This document shows positions 9,451 through 19,789 of a stretch of DNA of 64,000 nt, in pieces (the first letter of the stretch is position 1; every line of letters begins with the position of its first letter). Position numbers and translations under genes: made by a program. The notes below the pieces were generated by a model. It was given only the letters and a program-made list of their open reading frames with translations, had not been told where the DNA came from and did not search any database. This DNA is from an uncultured Burkholderiales bacterium (GTDB taxonomy: Bacteria > Pseudomonadota > Gammaproteobacteria > Burkholderiales > Burkholderiaceae_C): positions 10,927 to 74,926 of the forward strand of contig CALTTG010000016.1 in NCBI GenBank assembly GCA_943908475.1, in the 5' to 3' direction.

Positions 9451-10632
9451 TCAGCGGCCAAAGGTCTTGCGCACGGCCGTGATCACGCGCTCGACGTCGG
9501 CATCGGTCATGCGGGTGTACAGCGGCAGGCTCACCATGCGCTCGTAAGCCTTCTGGCTGTGCGGGAACTGCGCGGGCTGCAGGTCGTAGCGCTCTTTCCA
9601 GTAGGGGTGCAGGTGCAGCGGGATGTAGTGCACGCTCACGCCGATGCCGTCGGCGAACAGGCTGTCGATCAGCTGATCGCGCGTGATGGTGGCGGCATCC
9701 GAGAGGCGCACCACGTACAGGTGCCAGGCGTGCAGGTCGCCCGCGTGCTGAGGGCGCGGCGGCAGCACCAGGGGCAGATCGGCGAGGGCCTCGTCGAAGC
9801 GGGTGGCAATCTGCTCGCGGCGCGTCTGGAAACCATCGATGCGCCGGAGCTGGTGCAGGCCCAAAGCCGCAGCGATGTCGGTCAAGTTGTACTTGAAGCC
9901 GGGCGCCACGATCTCGTAGTACCAGCTCGGCACCTTGGCCGTGAAACGGTCAAAAGCATCGCGGTTGATGCCGTGCAGGCGCATGACCTTGGCACGTGCG
10001 GCCAGTTCGGCGTTGCGCGTGACCAGCATGCCGCCTTCGCCCGTGGTCATGGTCTTGTTGGCGTAGAAGCTGAAGACGATGGCATCGCTGGCATGCAAGC
10101 CCACCAACTGCCCCTTGAAGGTGGTGGGCAGGGCATGGGCCGCGTCTTCGACCACCTTCAGGCCGTGGCGCCGGGCGATGTCGTGGATGGCGTCCATGTC
10201 GACGGCCAGGCCCGCGTAGTGCACGGGCATGATGCACTTGGTGCGCGGCGTGATGGCCGCCTCGATGGCCGCCGGGTCAATGTTCAGCGTGGCCGGGTCG
10301 ATGTCGACCAGCTTCACGTCGGCGCCCAGGTAACGCACCACCTCGGCCGTGGCCGTGAAGGTGTGCGTGGTGGTGATCACTTCATCGCCCGGGCCAATGC
10401 CCAGGGCCTCCAAGGCCAGGTGCAAGCCAGCCGTGGCCGAGTTCACCGCGATACAGTGCAGGCCGTGATCGCCCGCCTGCCCACCGTTCAGGTAGGTGCC
10501 AAACGCTTCTTCGAACTTGCGGGCCTTGGGGCCGGTGGTGACCCAGCCCGACCGCAGGGTGTCGACCACTTCGGCAATTTCTTCTTCGCCGATCTCCGGC
10601 AGTGCGAACGGCAGGAAGTTGGTTGGGCTCAT
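9451..10632 (-). CDS. DegT/DnrJ/EryC1/StrS-family PLP aminotransferase for a nucleotide sugar
   Basis: This is a pyridoxal-phosphate enzyme that aminates keto-sugar nucleotides, here most simply the 4-keto product of the PglF/WbpM-like dehydratase. Its 393 residues cover the complete family fold. Visible motifs are SGWVTTGP near residue 28, Asp163 in VVEDAAHALP that contacts the PLP ring nitrogen, and the Schiff-base Lys193 in FYANKTMTTGEGG. ATG 10632 starts the protein. It lies 29 bases upstream of the phosphoglycosyltransferase gene on the same strand, so the two are likely co-transcribed. The exact sugar cannot be read from the sequence. Confidence 0.9.
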   Translation of the reverse strand: MSPTNFLPFALPEIGEEEIAEVVDTLRSGWVTTGPKARKFEEAFGTYLNGGQAGDHGLHCIAVNSATAGLHLALEALGIGPGDEVITTTHTFTATAEVVRYLGADVKLVDIDPATLNIDPAAIEAAITPRTKCIMPVHYAGLAVDMDAIHDIARRHGLKVVEDAAHALPTTFKGQLVGLHASDAIVFSFYANKTMTTGEGGMLVTRNAELAARAKVMRLHGINRDAFDRFTAKVPSWYYEIVAPGFKYNLTDIAAALGLHQLRRIDGFQTRREQIATRFDEALADLPLVLPPRPQHAGDLHAWHLYVVRLSDAATITRDQLIDSLFADGIGVSVHYIPLHLHPYWKERYDLQPAQFPHSQKAYERMVSLPLYTRMTDADVERVITAVRKTFGR

Positions 10633-10659
10633 GCAAATCTCTCAAACAGGTCGAAGGAA

Positions 10660-11772
10660 TCAGCGCTGTGCCGCAGCACCGCGGGTCAGGCGCCCGAAGG
10701 CGGGGTCGGGCTGCCCACGTGTGAGGGCATCCCACCAGCCCCGCAGGGACCCCAGCCCGTAGCCAAGGTGATAGGCCGCGATCACCGCCGGCAAGTGGGC
10801 CATCAGGTCGGCCCCCTTGTCACGTGCAATGGTGCGACTGATGAGCCAGACTGCGGCGCCATAAGCCAGCACCAAGGCCAGCAAGGTGAGCGAGCTGCCC
10901 AGCATGGCCCAGACCGCGGCGTCGCGCACCGGGCCCATGGGCAGGAACTGCACGCACAGCCCGCCCACCAGCGACAGCCCATACAAAGCCATCAGGGTGC
11001 CCACAAACGCACCGGGAATCAGATGGCGCCAAGCCGCAGCCTGGCCATGCTTTTTCATGACAAAGGGCTTCCAGTAGCCGTACTGCCGGTACTGGCGGAA
11101 CACGTCCATCTTGCTGGCACGAGGGAAGTAGGTGGAACGGATGTCGGCCGACTGCCAGACCTTGCCACCGCCCTTGTGGATGCGCAAGTTGTGCTCATCG
11201 TCTTGGTTGCGCACCAGTTGCTCATCAAAACCACCGAAGCGTTCGAACGTGGTTTTGGGCCAGGCCCCCAGATACACCGTGTCGACCCACCCCCGGTAGC
11301 CCAGGTCGCGGGACAAGGCTCCTCCCGCCACCAGCCTGGATTGGAAAGCTGCCGCCACCGCCCGTTGCACCGTGCCCGCCGGACCTGGCTGCCCCTCGGC
11401 CTTCCACGGGCCGCCCACGTTGTCCGCGCCGGTGGCCAGCCAAGTGGCCAGGCATTGGGCCACGTAGTCCGGGGCGTACACGGTGTGCACATCCAGTCGC
11501 ACAATGAACTCGCCATCGGCGCGCTCGATGCAGCGGTTCAAGCCACACGACACGATCCGGCCCGGGTTGTCGATCATCAGAAAACGAGGGTCTCGGCGGC
11601 ACCGAGCCTGGAGCCGGTCTCGCGTGCCATCGTCACTCATGCCATCGGCGATCAAGACCTGGCACTGCCACCCCGTGGGCAAGGCTTGCGCAGAAACGCT
11701 GTCGCAAAACGCCTCGATGTGATCGACCTCGTTGCGGCAGGGCACGATCACCGACACGGTGCGCATGCTCAT
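10660..11772 (-). CDS. Family 2 glycosyltransferase, ExoA-like, membrane associated
   Basis: An inverting GT-A glycosyltransferase of about 370 residues. It begins with the family signature VSVIVPCRNE, followed by an ADGMSDDGTRD nucleotide-binding segment and a DVHTVYAPDY region that supplies the metal-binding acidic residues. RNQDDEHNLR around two thirds of the chain matches the succinoglycan ExoA-type catalytic region. The C-terminal third has about three hydrophobic helices, so the enzyme sits on the inner membrane. ATG 11772 overlaps the upstream TGA as ATGA, which decides the start and implies translational coupling. The acceptor is unknown. Confidence 0.86.
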   Translation of the reverse strand: MSMRTVSVIVPCRNEVDHIEAFCDSVSAQALPTGWQCQVLIADGMSDDGTRDRLQARCRRDPRFLMIDNPGRIVSCGLNRCIERADGEFIVRLDVHTVYAPDYVAQCLATWLATGADNVGGPWKAEGQPGPAGTVQRAVAAAFQSRLVAGGALSRDLGYRGWVDTVYLGAWPKTTFERFGGFDEQLVRNQDDEHNLRIHKGGGKVWQSADIRSTYFPRASKMDVFRQYRQYGYWKPFVMKKHGQAAAWRHLIPGAFVGTLMALYGLSLVGGLCVQFLPMGPVRDAAVWAMLGSSLTLLALVLAYGAAVWLISRTIARDKGADLMAHLPAVIAAYHLGYGLGSLRGWWDALTRGQPDPAFGRLTRGAAAQR

Positions 11773-12893
11773 GCCCGGCCTCCGCGTGCCTGAGCCGCCA
11801 GGGCTTTGGAGCAGGGTTTGAGCAGCTGCGCGTACAGGGCCCACATCCGGTCCATTTGCCCTCGACGCGAGGCCTCACGCTCGATGCGATCGCGGTTGAA
11901 AGCGCCCATTGCCCGGGCCTGGTCAGGGTGGTCGTGCGCTTGAACCAGGGCCTGGGTGACGGCGTCGACATCACGCACCGGGGCGATCCAGCCCCCGCGG
12001 GCATCGATCCATTGCCGATTGGCCGGCAGGTCTGAGGCAATGATGGGCAGGCCGCAGGCCATGGACTCCAGCACCGACACCGAGGTCGCGTCACTGGTGG
12101 GCACCGAGACCGAGACACTGGCGCGCTGGATGGCCTCGACCATGGCCTGGTCGCCCACCCGTCCGTGGAACTTCACCTGCTGCAACAAACGCAAGGCGGC
12201 CACGCGATCCTCCAGCGCCGCCGCCATCGAGCCTCCACCCAACAAATGCAGGCGAGCATGCGAATGAGGACGCAAACTCACGAAGCGCGCAAACGCCTCG
12301 ATGATCAGGTCGATGTTGTAGTTGGGCTCCCAGCTGCGCAAGCTGACGACCTCAAAGTCCGAGGCCGGCTCGCCCGGGCAGAACTTGTCCGTGTCGGCCC
12401 CCCACAGAATCTGGTGTGCCGGCGCCGATGGGTGGTAGGTCGCGATTTCGTCCACCATGTCCAGCGAGTCGGCCGTGATCAAATCAGCACGGCGCAAGGA
12501 CCAGCCCACCACCCACCGCATCAGCCGGCTCTCGCGCGGCGTGACCAAGATGTCAGAGCCCCAAGCCGTGAGCACGATCGGCGCGTTCACACCACACGCG
12601 GCAGCCCACAACCCGTACGAGGTCACGTAATGGCCGTGAACCATGTCGGGCTTGAAGCGGCGACTGACTTGGGCCGCGACGCGCCGCACCTCAGGCAGGG
12701 CCTTGAACCAACTGAGCTTGTCGGCACCCGGTCGGATGGCGATCACCTCGTCGGCACCGGGCACTTCGGCGGGCTGGCGCGTGATGACCACGGCGCGAGC
12801 ACCACGCTCAACCACCGCCGCCACCCAGCGCCGGGTGTGCACGCTGGCGGCATCGGCAAAGAACAGGATGCGCTCAGGGCCCTTGACGGTCAT
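11769..12893 (-). CDS. Family 4 glycosyltransferase (GT-B fold)
   Basis: A retaining glycosyltransferase of 374 residues acting in the cytoplasm on the lipid-linked glycan. The N-terminal half has DAASVHTRRWV and HGHYVTSYGLW, typical of the acceptor-binding domain. The C-terminal half carries the GT4 donor-binding pattern SDATSVSVLESMACGLPIIAS, with the E-x7-E-type glutamates. Start and stop both overlap neighbours by four bases (12890-12893 and 11769-11772), placing it in a coupled acetyltransferase-GT4-GT2 unit. Donor and linkage are not deducible. Confidence 0.88.
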   Translation of the reverse strand: MTVKGPERILFFADAASVHTRRWVAAVVERGARAVVITRQPAEVPGADEVIAIRPGADKLSWFKALPEVRRVAAQVSRRFKPDMVHGHYVTSYGLWAAACGVNAPIVLTAWGSDILVTPRESRLMRWVVGWSLRRADLITADSLDMVDEIATYHPSAPAHQILWGADTDKFCPGEPASDFEVVSLRSWEPNYNIDLIIEAFARFVSLRPHSHARLHLLGGGSMAAALEDRVAALRLLQQVKFHGRVGDQAMVEAIQRASVSVSVPTSDATSVSVLESMACGLPIIASDLPANRQWIDARGGWIAPVRDVDAVTQALVQAHDHPDQARAMGAFNRDRIEREASRRGQMDRMWALYAQLLKPCSKALAAQARGGRA

Positions 12894-13549
12894 GCCCGCC
12901 CTCCATGGCGCCCCAGGCGCGAGGCGGCGTGCGCCAACGCCTTGTGAAGGCTGTCATGCCCCGCCCACTCGGCGTAGATGGCATGCAATTCCGGATGCTT
13001 GGCCAGCAAAGAGGCATCCACCTCCCGCGTATCGCCCATCACCACCGCCGGCTGCCCCATCACCTTCGGGCCGACGATGGCAAAGTCAGGCACCTCGCCC
13101 GACACGAAGCTGAACGCTTGCACGATCACGCCCTTGCCGATGCGCGTGCCCGGGGCGATGATGCTGTGGGGACCGATGAAACTGTAGGCGCCGATGTGGG
13201 TGGCCCTGCGCACATAGCCCACGGGGTCCGGATGCCCGTAATACTGCCGCCCCATGATGCGCACCGATCGGTGGCTGGAATGACTGAGCACCGACACGTA
13301 GTTGGTGACCTGCACGCCTTCGTCAATGACCAAGCCATTGGAGCCATCGATGCGATTGAAATGGCCGATGAAAATGTGATCGGCCAGCGTGATGCCCTCG
13401 GGGCATTCGAAACAGGTGTGGGTGCTGAAGCGCGTGTTGGGGCAATACCCGCTGCGCGTGTTTTGCCATCCGTACACGATGCGCGGCCCCGTCCACATGG
13501 ACCACAGTCGGGCCACGGCACGTTTGATGGATTGGGGAATGGCGGACAT
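12890..13549 (-). CDS. Left-handed beta-helix (hexapeptide) acetyltransferase, CatB/WbbJ-like
   Basis: Probably an O- or N-acetyltransferase that decorates a sugar of the adjacent polysaccharide. About 219 residues. The middle contains hexapeptide-type repeats (GITLADHIFIGHFNRIDG, GLVIDEGVQVTNYV, then ATHIGAYSFIGPHSIIAPG and TRIGKGVIVQAFSFVSG). The conserved histidine region LSHSSH resembles the acetyl-CoA site of CatB-type enzymes. ATG 13549 was preferred; an upstream in-frame start at 13630 would add 27 residues unlike the family. Its stop overlaps the GT4 start as ATGA. It is not closely PglD-like, so acetylation may occur on the glycan rather than on the nucleotide sugar. Confidence 0.8.
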   Translation of the reverse strand: MSAIPQSIKRAVARLWSMWTGPRIVYGWQNTRSGYCPNTRFSTHTCFECPEGITLADHIFIGHFNRIDGSNGLVIDEGVQVTNYVSVLSHSSHRSVRIMGRQYYGHPDPVGYVRRATHIGAYSFIGPHSIIAPGTRIGKGVIVQAFSFVSGEVPDFAIVGPKVMGQPAVVMGDTREVDASLLAKHPELHAIYAEWAGHDSLHKALAHAASRLGRHGGRA

Positions 13550-13651
13550 GAACTCGGTGGCAGATTCAAACCGCGTATTGTCGCCGCTGGCGACCCCTGC
13601 CTGCAGCAGCCCCCTCGAACAAGCCCCCACGAGTTCGGGATGACGCGCGGG

Positions 13652-14977
13652 TCATGCCCACAATGCCCGCCACGGCAGGCGAGCATGGCGCAGGAACACC
13701 GCATACGCCACCGAAATGGCCAGGAGGTAGCCCAGGGTCGACGCGACCGCCGCCCCCACTGCCCCATGGGCAGGCGCCAGCACCCAACCCAGCGACACAT
13801 TGATCAGCAAAGACAGGCCCGCGATGGCGCCCGACAAATGGGGTTTGCCCAAGTGGTTGGTGTAAAACGCCGAGAGGCTGGACGCGGCGGCATACGCCGC
13901 GACACCAGGCAACAAGGCGGCCAAAGGCATCACCGAGGCCGCGTAGGCCTCGCCCATGATCCAAGGGAGCCCCCACCACGCGCCGGCCAGCAGCACCGGC
14001 GCGGCCACCAACGTGGCCAGCACATTGATGCGCACGGCCTGCACCGTGGTCTGAGCGGCCACCTGTCGGTCAGGGTGTCCGATTTTCGAATAGGCCGACA
14101 CCGACACCGACGACGACAGCAGCCACAACAGCTCTGCCACACTGACTGCCACGGAATACGTGCCGACCACCGACAAGCCGTGGTGACGCTCGACCAGAAA
14201 CAACGATGCGCGATAGTTCAGCAAACTGATCACATTCGTCAGGCCAATGACGGCCACGAAGCCCGCGTCGTGCCACCAACGCGGCCGAGGGGTCAAAGGC
14301 TGGATGCCCTGATCCTCGCGCGCTTCATCACGCTGCTTGGCGGCATGCAAGGCGTACAAAGCGGTGGCCACGGCCACCAACGACTTGCCCAACACCCAGG
14401 CCGTGAGCACCAGCACCACCATCGGGGTCTGGCGGGTCGTGCTCGACAGCAGCCACCAAACCACCGACAAGCCAGACAGCACCGACAAAGGCGCGGCCAC
14501 CTGGGCCACATTCAGGGGCCACATTCGCCCTTGCCCCAGCCACAGACCGGTCGCGGTGGGCACCAGCAGCAAAAACGGGGCGGCCAAAGCCAGCAACCAC
14601 AGTTGCGCATAGGGCATCGTCTTGGTCGACCAGGACACTGCCAGCAACACCATCGAGCCCAAGAGGCCCAAGCCGACTGCCGCACGCAACACGCTGCGCA
14701 ACAAAGGGGCCGCCATGCCCGCTTCTCCGGCCTCTTGGCGCGAGACCTGCCGCGCCAGCCAAAGGCCCAGCCCAGAAAACAGGGTCAAGACCACCGACTC
14801 CACGGCCACAAAAAGCGCAAACGCCCCCTGAACGCGGGGCCCTTGCCGCGCCACCAGCACCGTGATGGCCAGCCCCAACGCGACGATGAGCAGCTTGGCC
14901 ACGAGGTTGCCCAGCGCTGCGCGTGGGATGGCAGCCCAGGCCTGCAGGATCTTGGACGACAACGCTTGCACGGACAT
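13652..14977 (-). CDS. Polysaccharide flippase, Wzx/MATE-like (PST family)
   Basis: An inner-membrane protein of 441 residues with about 12-14 hydrophobic helices spread over the whole chain. This is the pattern of lipid-linked oligosaccharide flippases of the MOP superfamily. The N-terminal stretch (LGNLVAKLLIVALGLAITVL) and the mid-chain segment (VIGLTNVISLLNYRASLFLV) resemble RfbX/Wzx proteins. It is the first gene of the leftward polysaccharide run and is divergent from lysS. A flippase next to a PglC-like enzyme and two glycosyltransferases suggests a Wzx/Wzy-type pathway. No polymerase or export channel gene lies in this block. Confidence 0.82.
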   Translation of the reverse strand: MSVQALSSKILQAWAAIPRAALGNLVAKLLIVALGLAITVLVARQGPRVQGAFALFVAVESVVLTLFSGLGLWLARQVSRQEAGEAGMAAPLLRSVLRAAVGLGLLGSMVLLAVSWSTKTMPYAQLWLLALAAPFLLLVPTATGLWLGQGRMWPLNVAQVAAPLSVLSGLSVVWWLLSSTTRQTPMVVLVLTAWVLGKSLVAVATALYALHAAKQRDEAREDQGIQPLTPRPRWWHDAGFVAVIGLTNVISLLNYRASLFLVERHHGLSVVGTYSVAVSVAELLWLLSSSVSVSAYSKIGHPDRQVAAQTTVQAVRINVLATLVAAPVLLAGAWWGLPWIMGEAYAASVMPLAALLPGVAAYAAASSLSAFYTNHLGKPHLSGAIAGLSLLINVSLGWVLAPAHGAVGAAVASTLGYLLAISVAYAVFLRHARLPWRALWA

Positions 14978-15004
14978 AAGCGCCCATTGTCGCCCACGGT
15001 TTCA

Positions 15005-15027
15005 TACAATCGAGGGTTTGATCCCTC
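15005..15027 (+). promoter_or_regulatory. Possible -10 box and short hairpin in the lysS leader
   Basis: TACAAT at 15005-15010 matches the sigma-70 -10 consensus at five of six bases, but no good -35 lies 16-18 bases upstream. A five-base stem (GAGGG at 15012-15016, CCCTC at 15023-15027) follows it, 11 bases ahead of the lysS start. Confidence 0.3.
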
Positions 15028-15038
15028 TGCTGCGCACC

Positions 15039-16568
<1,530 letters not shown>

Positions 16569-16637
16569 CCCGCTTACATCTGTTCACACGAGTCCCTCGC
16601 ATTGGGGGCAACGAAAGGCAGCCGGCACACGGACAAT

Positions 16638-16656
16638 GTGAAACACAACGTTTCAC
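16638..16656. promoter_or_regulatory. Perfect inverted repeat, possible operator
   Basis: GTGAAAC and GTTTCAC arms of seven bases flank a five-base centre (ACAAC) in the 237-base gap between lysS and the autotransporter-like gene. The symmetry and length fit a dimeric regulator site (TetR-like operators look like this), or a short RNA hairpin. No T-tract follows. No other feature is apparent in this gap. Confidence 0.4.
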
Positions 16657-16805
16657 CCCCGTGGCCGGCCTCGAAGCCTGCAACGTCAGAACAAGCATCA
16701 GGGAGCGGCGCCTCGACAGCGTCACCAATGCCTGCACCGACCCGCGCCTTCGCGGCGGTGCAGTGGCTGACGACGCGTGCGCTCAAAAGGCTGGCACTTC
16801 ATGCC

Positions 16806-18056
16806 ATGTCGCCCATCCACACCCCCGATTCGTCTTCCCCTGCGCCCGCCTTGCAGCTGAGCGCCTTCATCACTGCCGCAGCCCTGTTGGGACTGAACGG
16901 CGTCGCCCAAGCCCAATGTGTGCAGGCGCCCATCGTCGTCGATGAAGAGGCGCCCATCATCATCGAGCCTGAAGTTGGCTTCGAGCGCGCCGTGCTCAAC
17001 GGCAACCGCATGCGATTGCTGGCCGACAGCGTCAGCGCCCTCGACACGGTCCGCGGCGACGGTGACACCATCGTCAACAACGAAGGCGACTTCTTGGAAG
17101 ACTTCACCGCCGAAGTGACGCTCAGTCCCACCGACGCCGAGTGCCTGTCCGACAACTTCAGCGCGCCCCTGTTGGCCTCGGGCATGAACCAGTTGCGCAC
17201 CCACATGCAAGACAGCTTGAACCGTCTGATCCGCCATCGACAGACCGCTCAAGGCAACGGCACGCGCATGTACCTGCTGGGGGGCAACCAGTTCTCCACC
17301 GAGGATGGCAAGGGCCTGCGCATGCGCGCGCACCGGACGGACCTGGTGCTCGGTGCCGACCACCGCTTCAACACCCGCTGGACCGCAGGTGCCTCGATGG
17401 CCCATGGCAAGCCGCTGATGAAGTGGTCCGATGGTTCTCGTGCCGATGGCAGCGCCACCACCTTGACCGCGTATGGCAGCTGGAGCCCCACCGACACCCG
17501 CTATGTGGCCGCTGCCGTGAGCATGGACCACACCCGGTATGCGGTCAGCGGTGGCAGCACCATCGGCAGCGCCCAGACCACCCACGCCAAGGCCCTGGCC
17601 ACCGGCATCAGCGTGACCGCAGGCCAGGACTTCCAAGTGGGCAGCCTCGGCTGGTCACCCTATGTGCGCCTGGACAGCATCCACGCCCGCATGGGTGACA
17701 TGGGCAGCTCGCGAGGCCGCCAGACGGGCCACACAAGCGCGGTGGCACTGGGCGCTCAGGCCAGCCACAGCGTACCGATGACCTGGGGGGTGCTGGTGCC
17801 TCACGCGCGCCTGGAATGGCAGCGGGTGCTGCAATGGAAGATGGGCGGATCGTCGGCCCATGTGCACGCCTTGAGCCAGGCCTCGCTGGGTGGCATCGAC
17901 CCCACGCGCCCGGACCGTGACCAGGGGCAGGCCGCCATGGGCCTCTCGGGCGTGCTGCACAACGGCGTGTCCTTGTTCGCCGACTACGAACAGGTCTTCG
18001 AAGCCCGCGACATCGACAGCTGGAAGTTCACGCTCGGCGTGCGTGCCGAGCTGTGA
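16806..18056 (+). CDS. Autotransporter beta-barrel domain protein with a very short passenger
   Basis: An outer-membrane protein of about 416 residues. It begins with a signal peptide (hydrophobic LSAFITAAALLGLNGVAQA, cleavage after AQA). Then comes a small, acidic, cysteine-containing exported region of about 100 residues (PIVVDEEAPIIIEPE), followed by a repetitive beta-strand region to the end that fits the autotransporter barrel pattern (YLLGGNQFS, LVLGADHRF, GISVTAGQDF, FADYEQVFEA, FTLGVRAEL). The last residue is Leu rather than the usual Phe/Trp. ATG 16806 is preferred because it places the signal peptide near the N-terminus; the frame is open up to 16602. Function of the short passenger is unknown. 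Confidence 0.75.
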   Translation: MSPIHTPDSSSPAPALQLSAFITAAALLGLNGVAQAQCVQAPIVVDEEAPIIIEPEVGFERAVLNGNRMRLLADSVSALDTVRGDGDTIVNNEGDFLEDFTAEVTLSPTDAECLSDNFSAPLLASGMNQLRTHMQDSLNRLIRHRQTAQGNGTRMYLLGGNQFSTEDGKGLRMRAHRTDLVLGADHRFNTRWTAGASMAHGKPLMKWSDGSRADGSATTLTAYGSWSPTDTRYVAAAVSMDHTRYAVSGGSTIGSAQTTHAKALATGISVTAGQDFQVGSLGWSPYVRLDSIHARMGDMGSSRGRQTGHTSAVALGAQASHSVPMTWGVLVPHARLEWQRVLQWKMGGSSAHVHALSQASLGGIDPTRPDRDQGQAAMGLSGVLHNGVSLFADYEQVFEARDIDSWKFTLGVRAEL

Positions 18057-18073
18057 CCCCGTCGTGATGCAAG

Positions 18074-18094
18074 GGTGCCCCTCAGAGGGGCACC
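18074..18094. terminator. Strong GC hairpin between convergent genes, likely bidirectional terminator
   Basis: Ten-base arms GGTGCCCCTC and GAGGGGCACC surround a single A, giving a 9-base stem with a CAG loop in RNA. It lies 17 bases after the autotransporter stop, and the centre of the hairpin contains the stop codon of the convergent caspase-like gene. There is no clear T-run, so termination may be inefficient or protein-assisted. Confidence 0.5.
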
Positions 18095-19785
18095 AGCACG
18101 AAGTCTCCCGCCTCGTGCCCCGCAAACCCGATGGGTGCGTACTGGGGCTGCTGGGGCAGCTTCAGACGCCGCGACAGGTGCGCAAACCGGGCCGACACCG
18201 CTGAGAAAAACTCTTGGGCGGCCACGGGACCTCGCACCTGATTCAAGGTGTCCAACAGGCTGCGTGCGAACAAGGAATGCTCGATGCTGCCCCCATCCAC
18301 CACGGGCTCCAAGCCCCCGGAGGTCATGGCCACGCGCACCCGCTGACTGGCCAGGTGGGACAGCGGCGCATGGCGCTGTGCATGCCCAATGGCTTGATCG
18401 ACGGAAGGAATCAGCGAGCGCACCAAGGTGCCGGAATAGCAGGAGTCGGCAATGACCATGACGTGGCGGGCTGACATGGCGGCCAGTTGATCGGTCACGT
18501 CGATGACCGACACCCATTGCGCCAAGTCTTTCACCTCGGCATCCACCGGGATCCAGTAGCCACGCGCGGTGTCGGGGTCCATCTGACCATGGCCGGCGTA
18601 GTACACCACCACCTGGTCATCAGGCCCCGCTTGCCGACGCAAACGGCTGAGTGAAGCCAGGATCTGCTGGCGCGACGCGTTGACCAAGGAAGTGACTTGG
18701 AACCCGAAGCGCTCGCGCAAAGCAGCCGCCACCGCCTGACTGTCCGCCTGAGGGGTCTCAAGGGGCGTCCAATGCTTGTAGGCTTGGTTGCCGATCACCA
18801 GCGCCAGCCGACGGCCTTTTTTCAGCACCTCGGGCAAGGGCACACCTGCCGCTGGGGGCTGCTGGGCCAGCACGGCCGCCACATCCACCGGCGCCGGAGC
18901 GTCTGCCACCGATGGGGGCGCAGAACGCTGCATCAGCGACATCCGGGCCTGGGCGGCTTGCCCGCTTCGATCCACCGCATTCACCTGAACCAGCGTGCTC
19001 TGGGCCCCCACCGCGACGGGGATGTCGAGGAAGCCCTGCGCATCCGGTTCACGCGCGATGCCATTGACCTCCACCGATTGAAGGCCGAGGGGCGCACTGA
19101 CCCGCGCCACCACGGTTGCCTGGCCTGCTGGGGCCTGAACCTCAACCACGCCACCGGTCGGACGGGGCAGCGGCGAAGCCACCGGCGCGATGAACTCCAC
19201 GGTGGGACCGGCCTTGGGCGCAAACACCAGGCCCGTGATGCTGCCACCGCTGGCGGCCATCAAGAGCTCTTCCATCCGAGACGCCCCCGAGGAGGGCGCC
19301 CCAGTGGCTGATGTGGCCCCATCAGCCCCAGCGCCCACGGCGGTGGCGGCCATGGCCGCGAGGTTGAAGCGAGCGCGCGGCACACCCTGGGCCGCCGCTT
19401 TCTCGTACCAGGCCTTGGCCAATGCCGTTTTGCCCTGCTGCTCGTACAGCTCGCCCAAGGTCACTTGCGCCTCGGGCACCCCATCGGCCGCCAGAGGCGC
19501 CCAGACCTTGGTGGCCGCCATCACATGGTCCTGCAACTCGATGTACTCGCCCCCACCGGCCGCGCAGGTTTGCGGCGACACACGGGCCGCCCGACGTGGC
19601 GTGACGCTGGTGCTGAACGCCCCAAGGCGTCGCACCTGCCCGGGAAACAGGCAATGCACCAGGCCGTCTTCGGCCGACGTGTCTTGCGCTTGCAAACGCT
19701 CCAGGGTGTCGGCGCGGGCCACACCTGTGCACAGCAGGGCCGCCAGGGCGATGACGGCCGGGCGCGTCAGGGGGTGAGCGTTCAT
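18082..19785 (-). CDS. Secreted caspase-like (peptidase C14) protein with Sel1/TPR-like repeats
   Basis: A predicted exported protein of 567 residues. A signal peptide (AVIALAALLCTGVARA) is followed by a Sel1-like repeat pair (about residues 100-145, GVPEAQVTLGELYEQQGK then ALAKAWYEKAAAQGVPRA). A beta-rich linker region (about 190-290) comes next, then a C-terminal caspase-fold domain (about 325-567). The catalytic dyad is visible as His399 in YYAGHG and Cys449 in ADSCYSG, so the protease is probably active. Such proteins are often called bacterial metacaspases or orthocaspases and prefer basic P1 residues; the substrate here is unknown. ATG 19785 lies four bases after the OmpA stop, so the two are probably co-expressed. 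Confidence 0.85.
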   Translation of the reverse strand: MNAHPLTRPAVIALAALLCTGVARADTLERLQAQDTSAEDGLVHCLFPGQVRRLGAFSTSVTPRRAARVSPQTCAAGGGEYIELQDHVMAATKVWAPLAADGVPEAQVTLGELYEQQGKTALAKAWYEKAAAQGVPRARFNLAAMAATAVGAGADGATSATGAPSSGASRMEELLMAASGGSITGLVFAPKAGPTVEFIAPVASPLPRPTGGVVEVQAPAGQATVVARVSAPLGLQSVEVNGIAREPDAQGFLDIPVAVGAQSTLVQVNAVDRSGQAAQARMSLMQRSAPPSVADAPAPVDVAAVLAQQPPAAGVPLPEVLKKGRRLALVIGNQAYKHWTPLETPQADSQAVAAALRERFGFQVTSLVNASRQQILASLSRLRRQAGPDDQVVVYYAGHGQMDPDTARGYWIPVDAEVKDLAQWVSVIDVTDQLAAMSARHVMVIADSCYSGTLVRSLIPSVDQAIGHAQRHAPLSHLASQRVRVAMTSGGLEPVVDGGSIEHSLFARSLLDTLNQVRGPVAAQEFFSAVSARFAHLSRRLKLPQQPQYAPIGFAGHEAGDFVLVPL

Positions 19786-19789
19786 GGCG

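Noticed and set aside
9385..11793. 802-codon plus-strand open frame over the sugar transferase, aminotransferase and GT2
   Set aside because: Shadow frame with biased Arg/His/Gln content; the real genes are on the minus strand with clear motifs.
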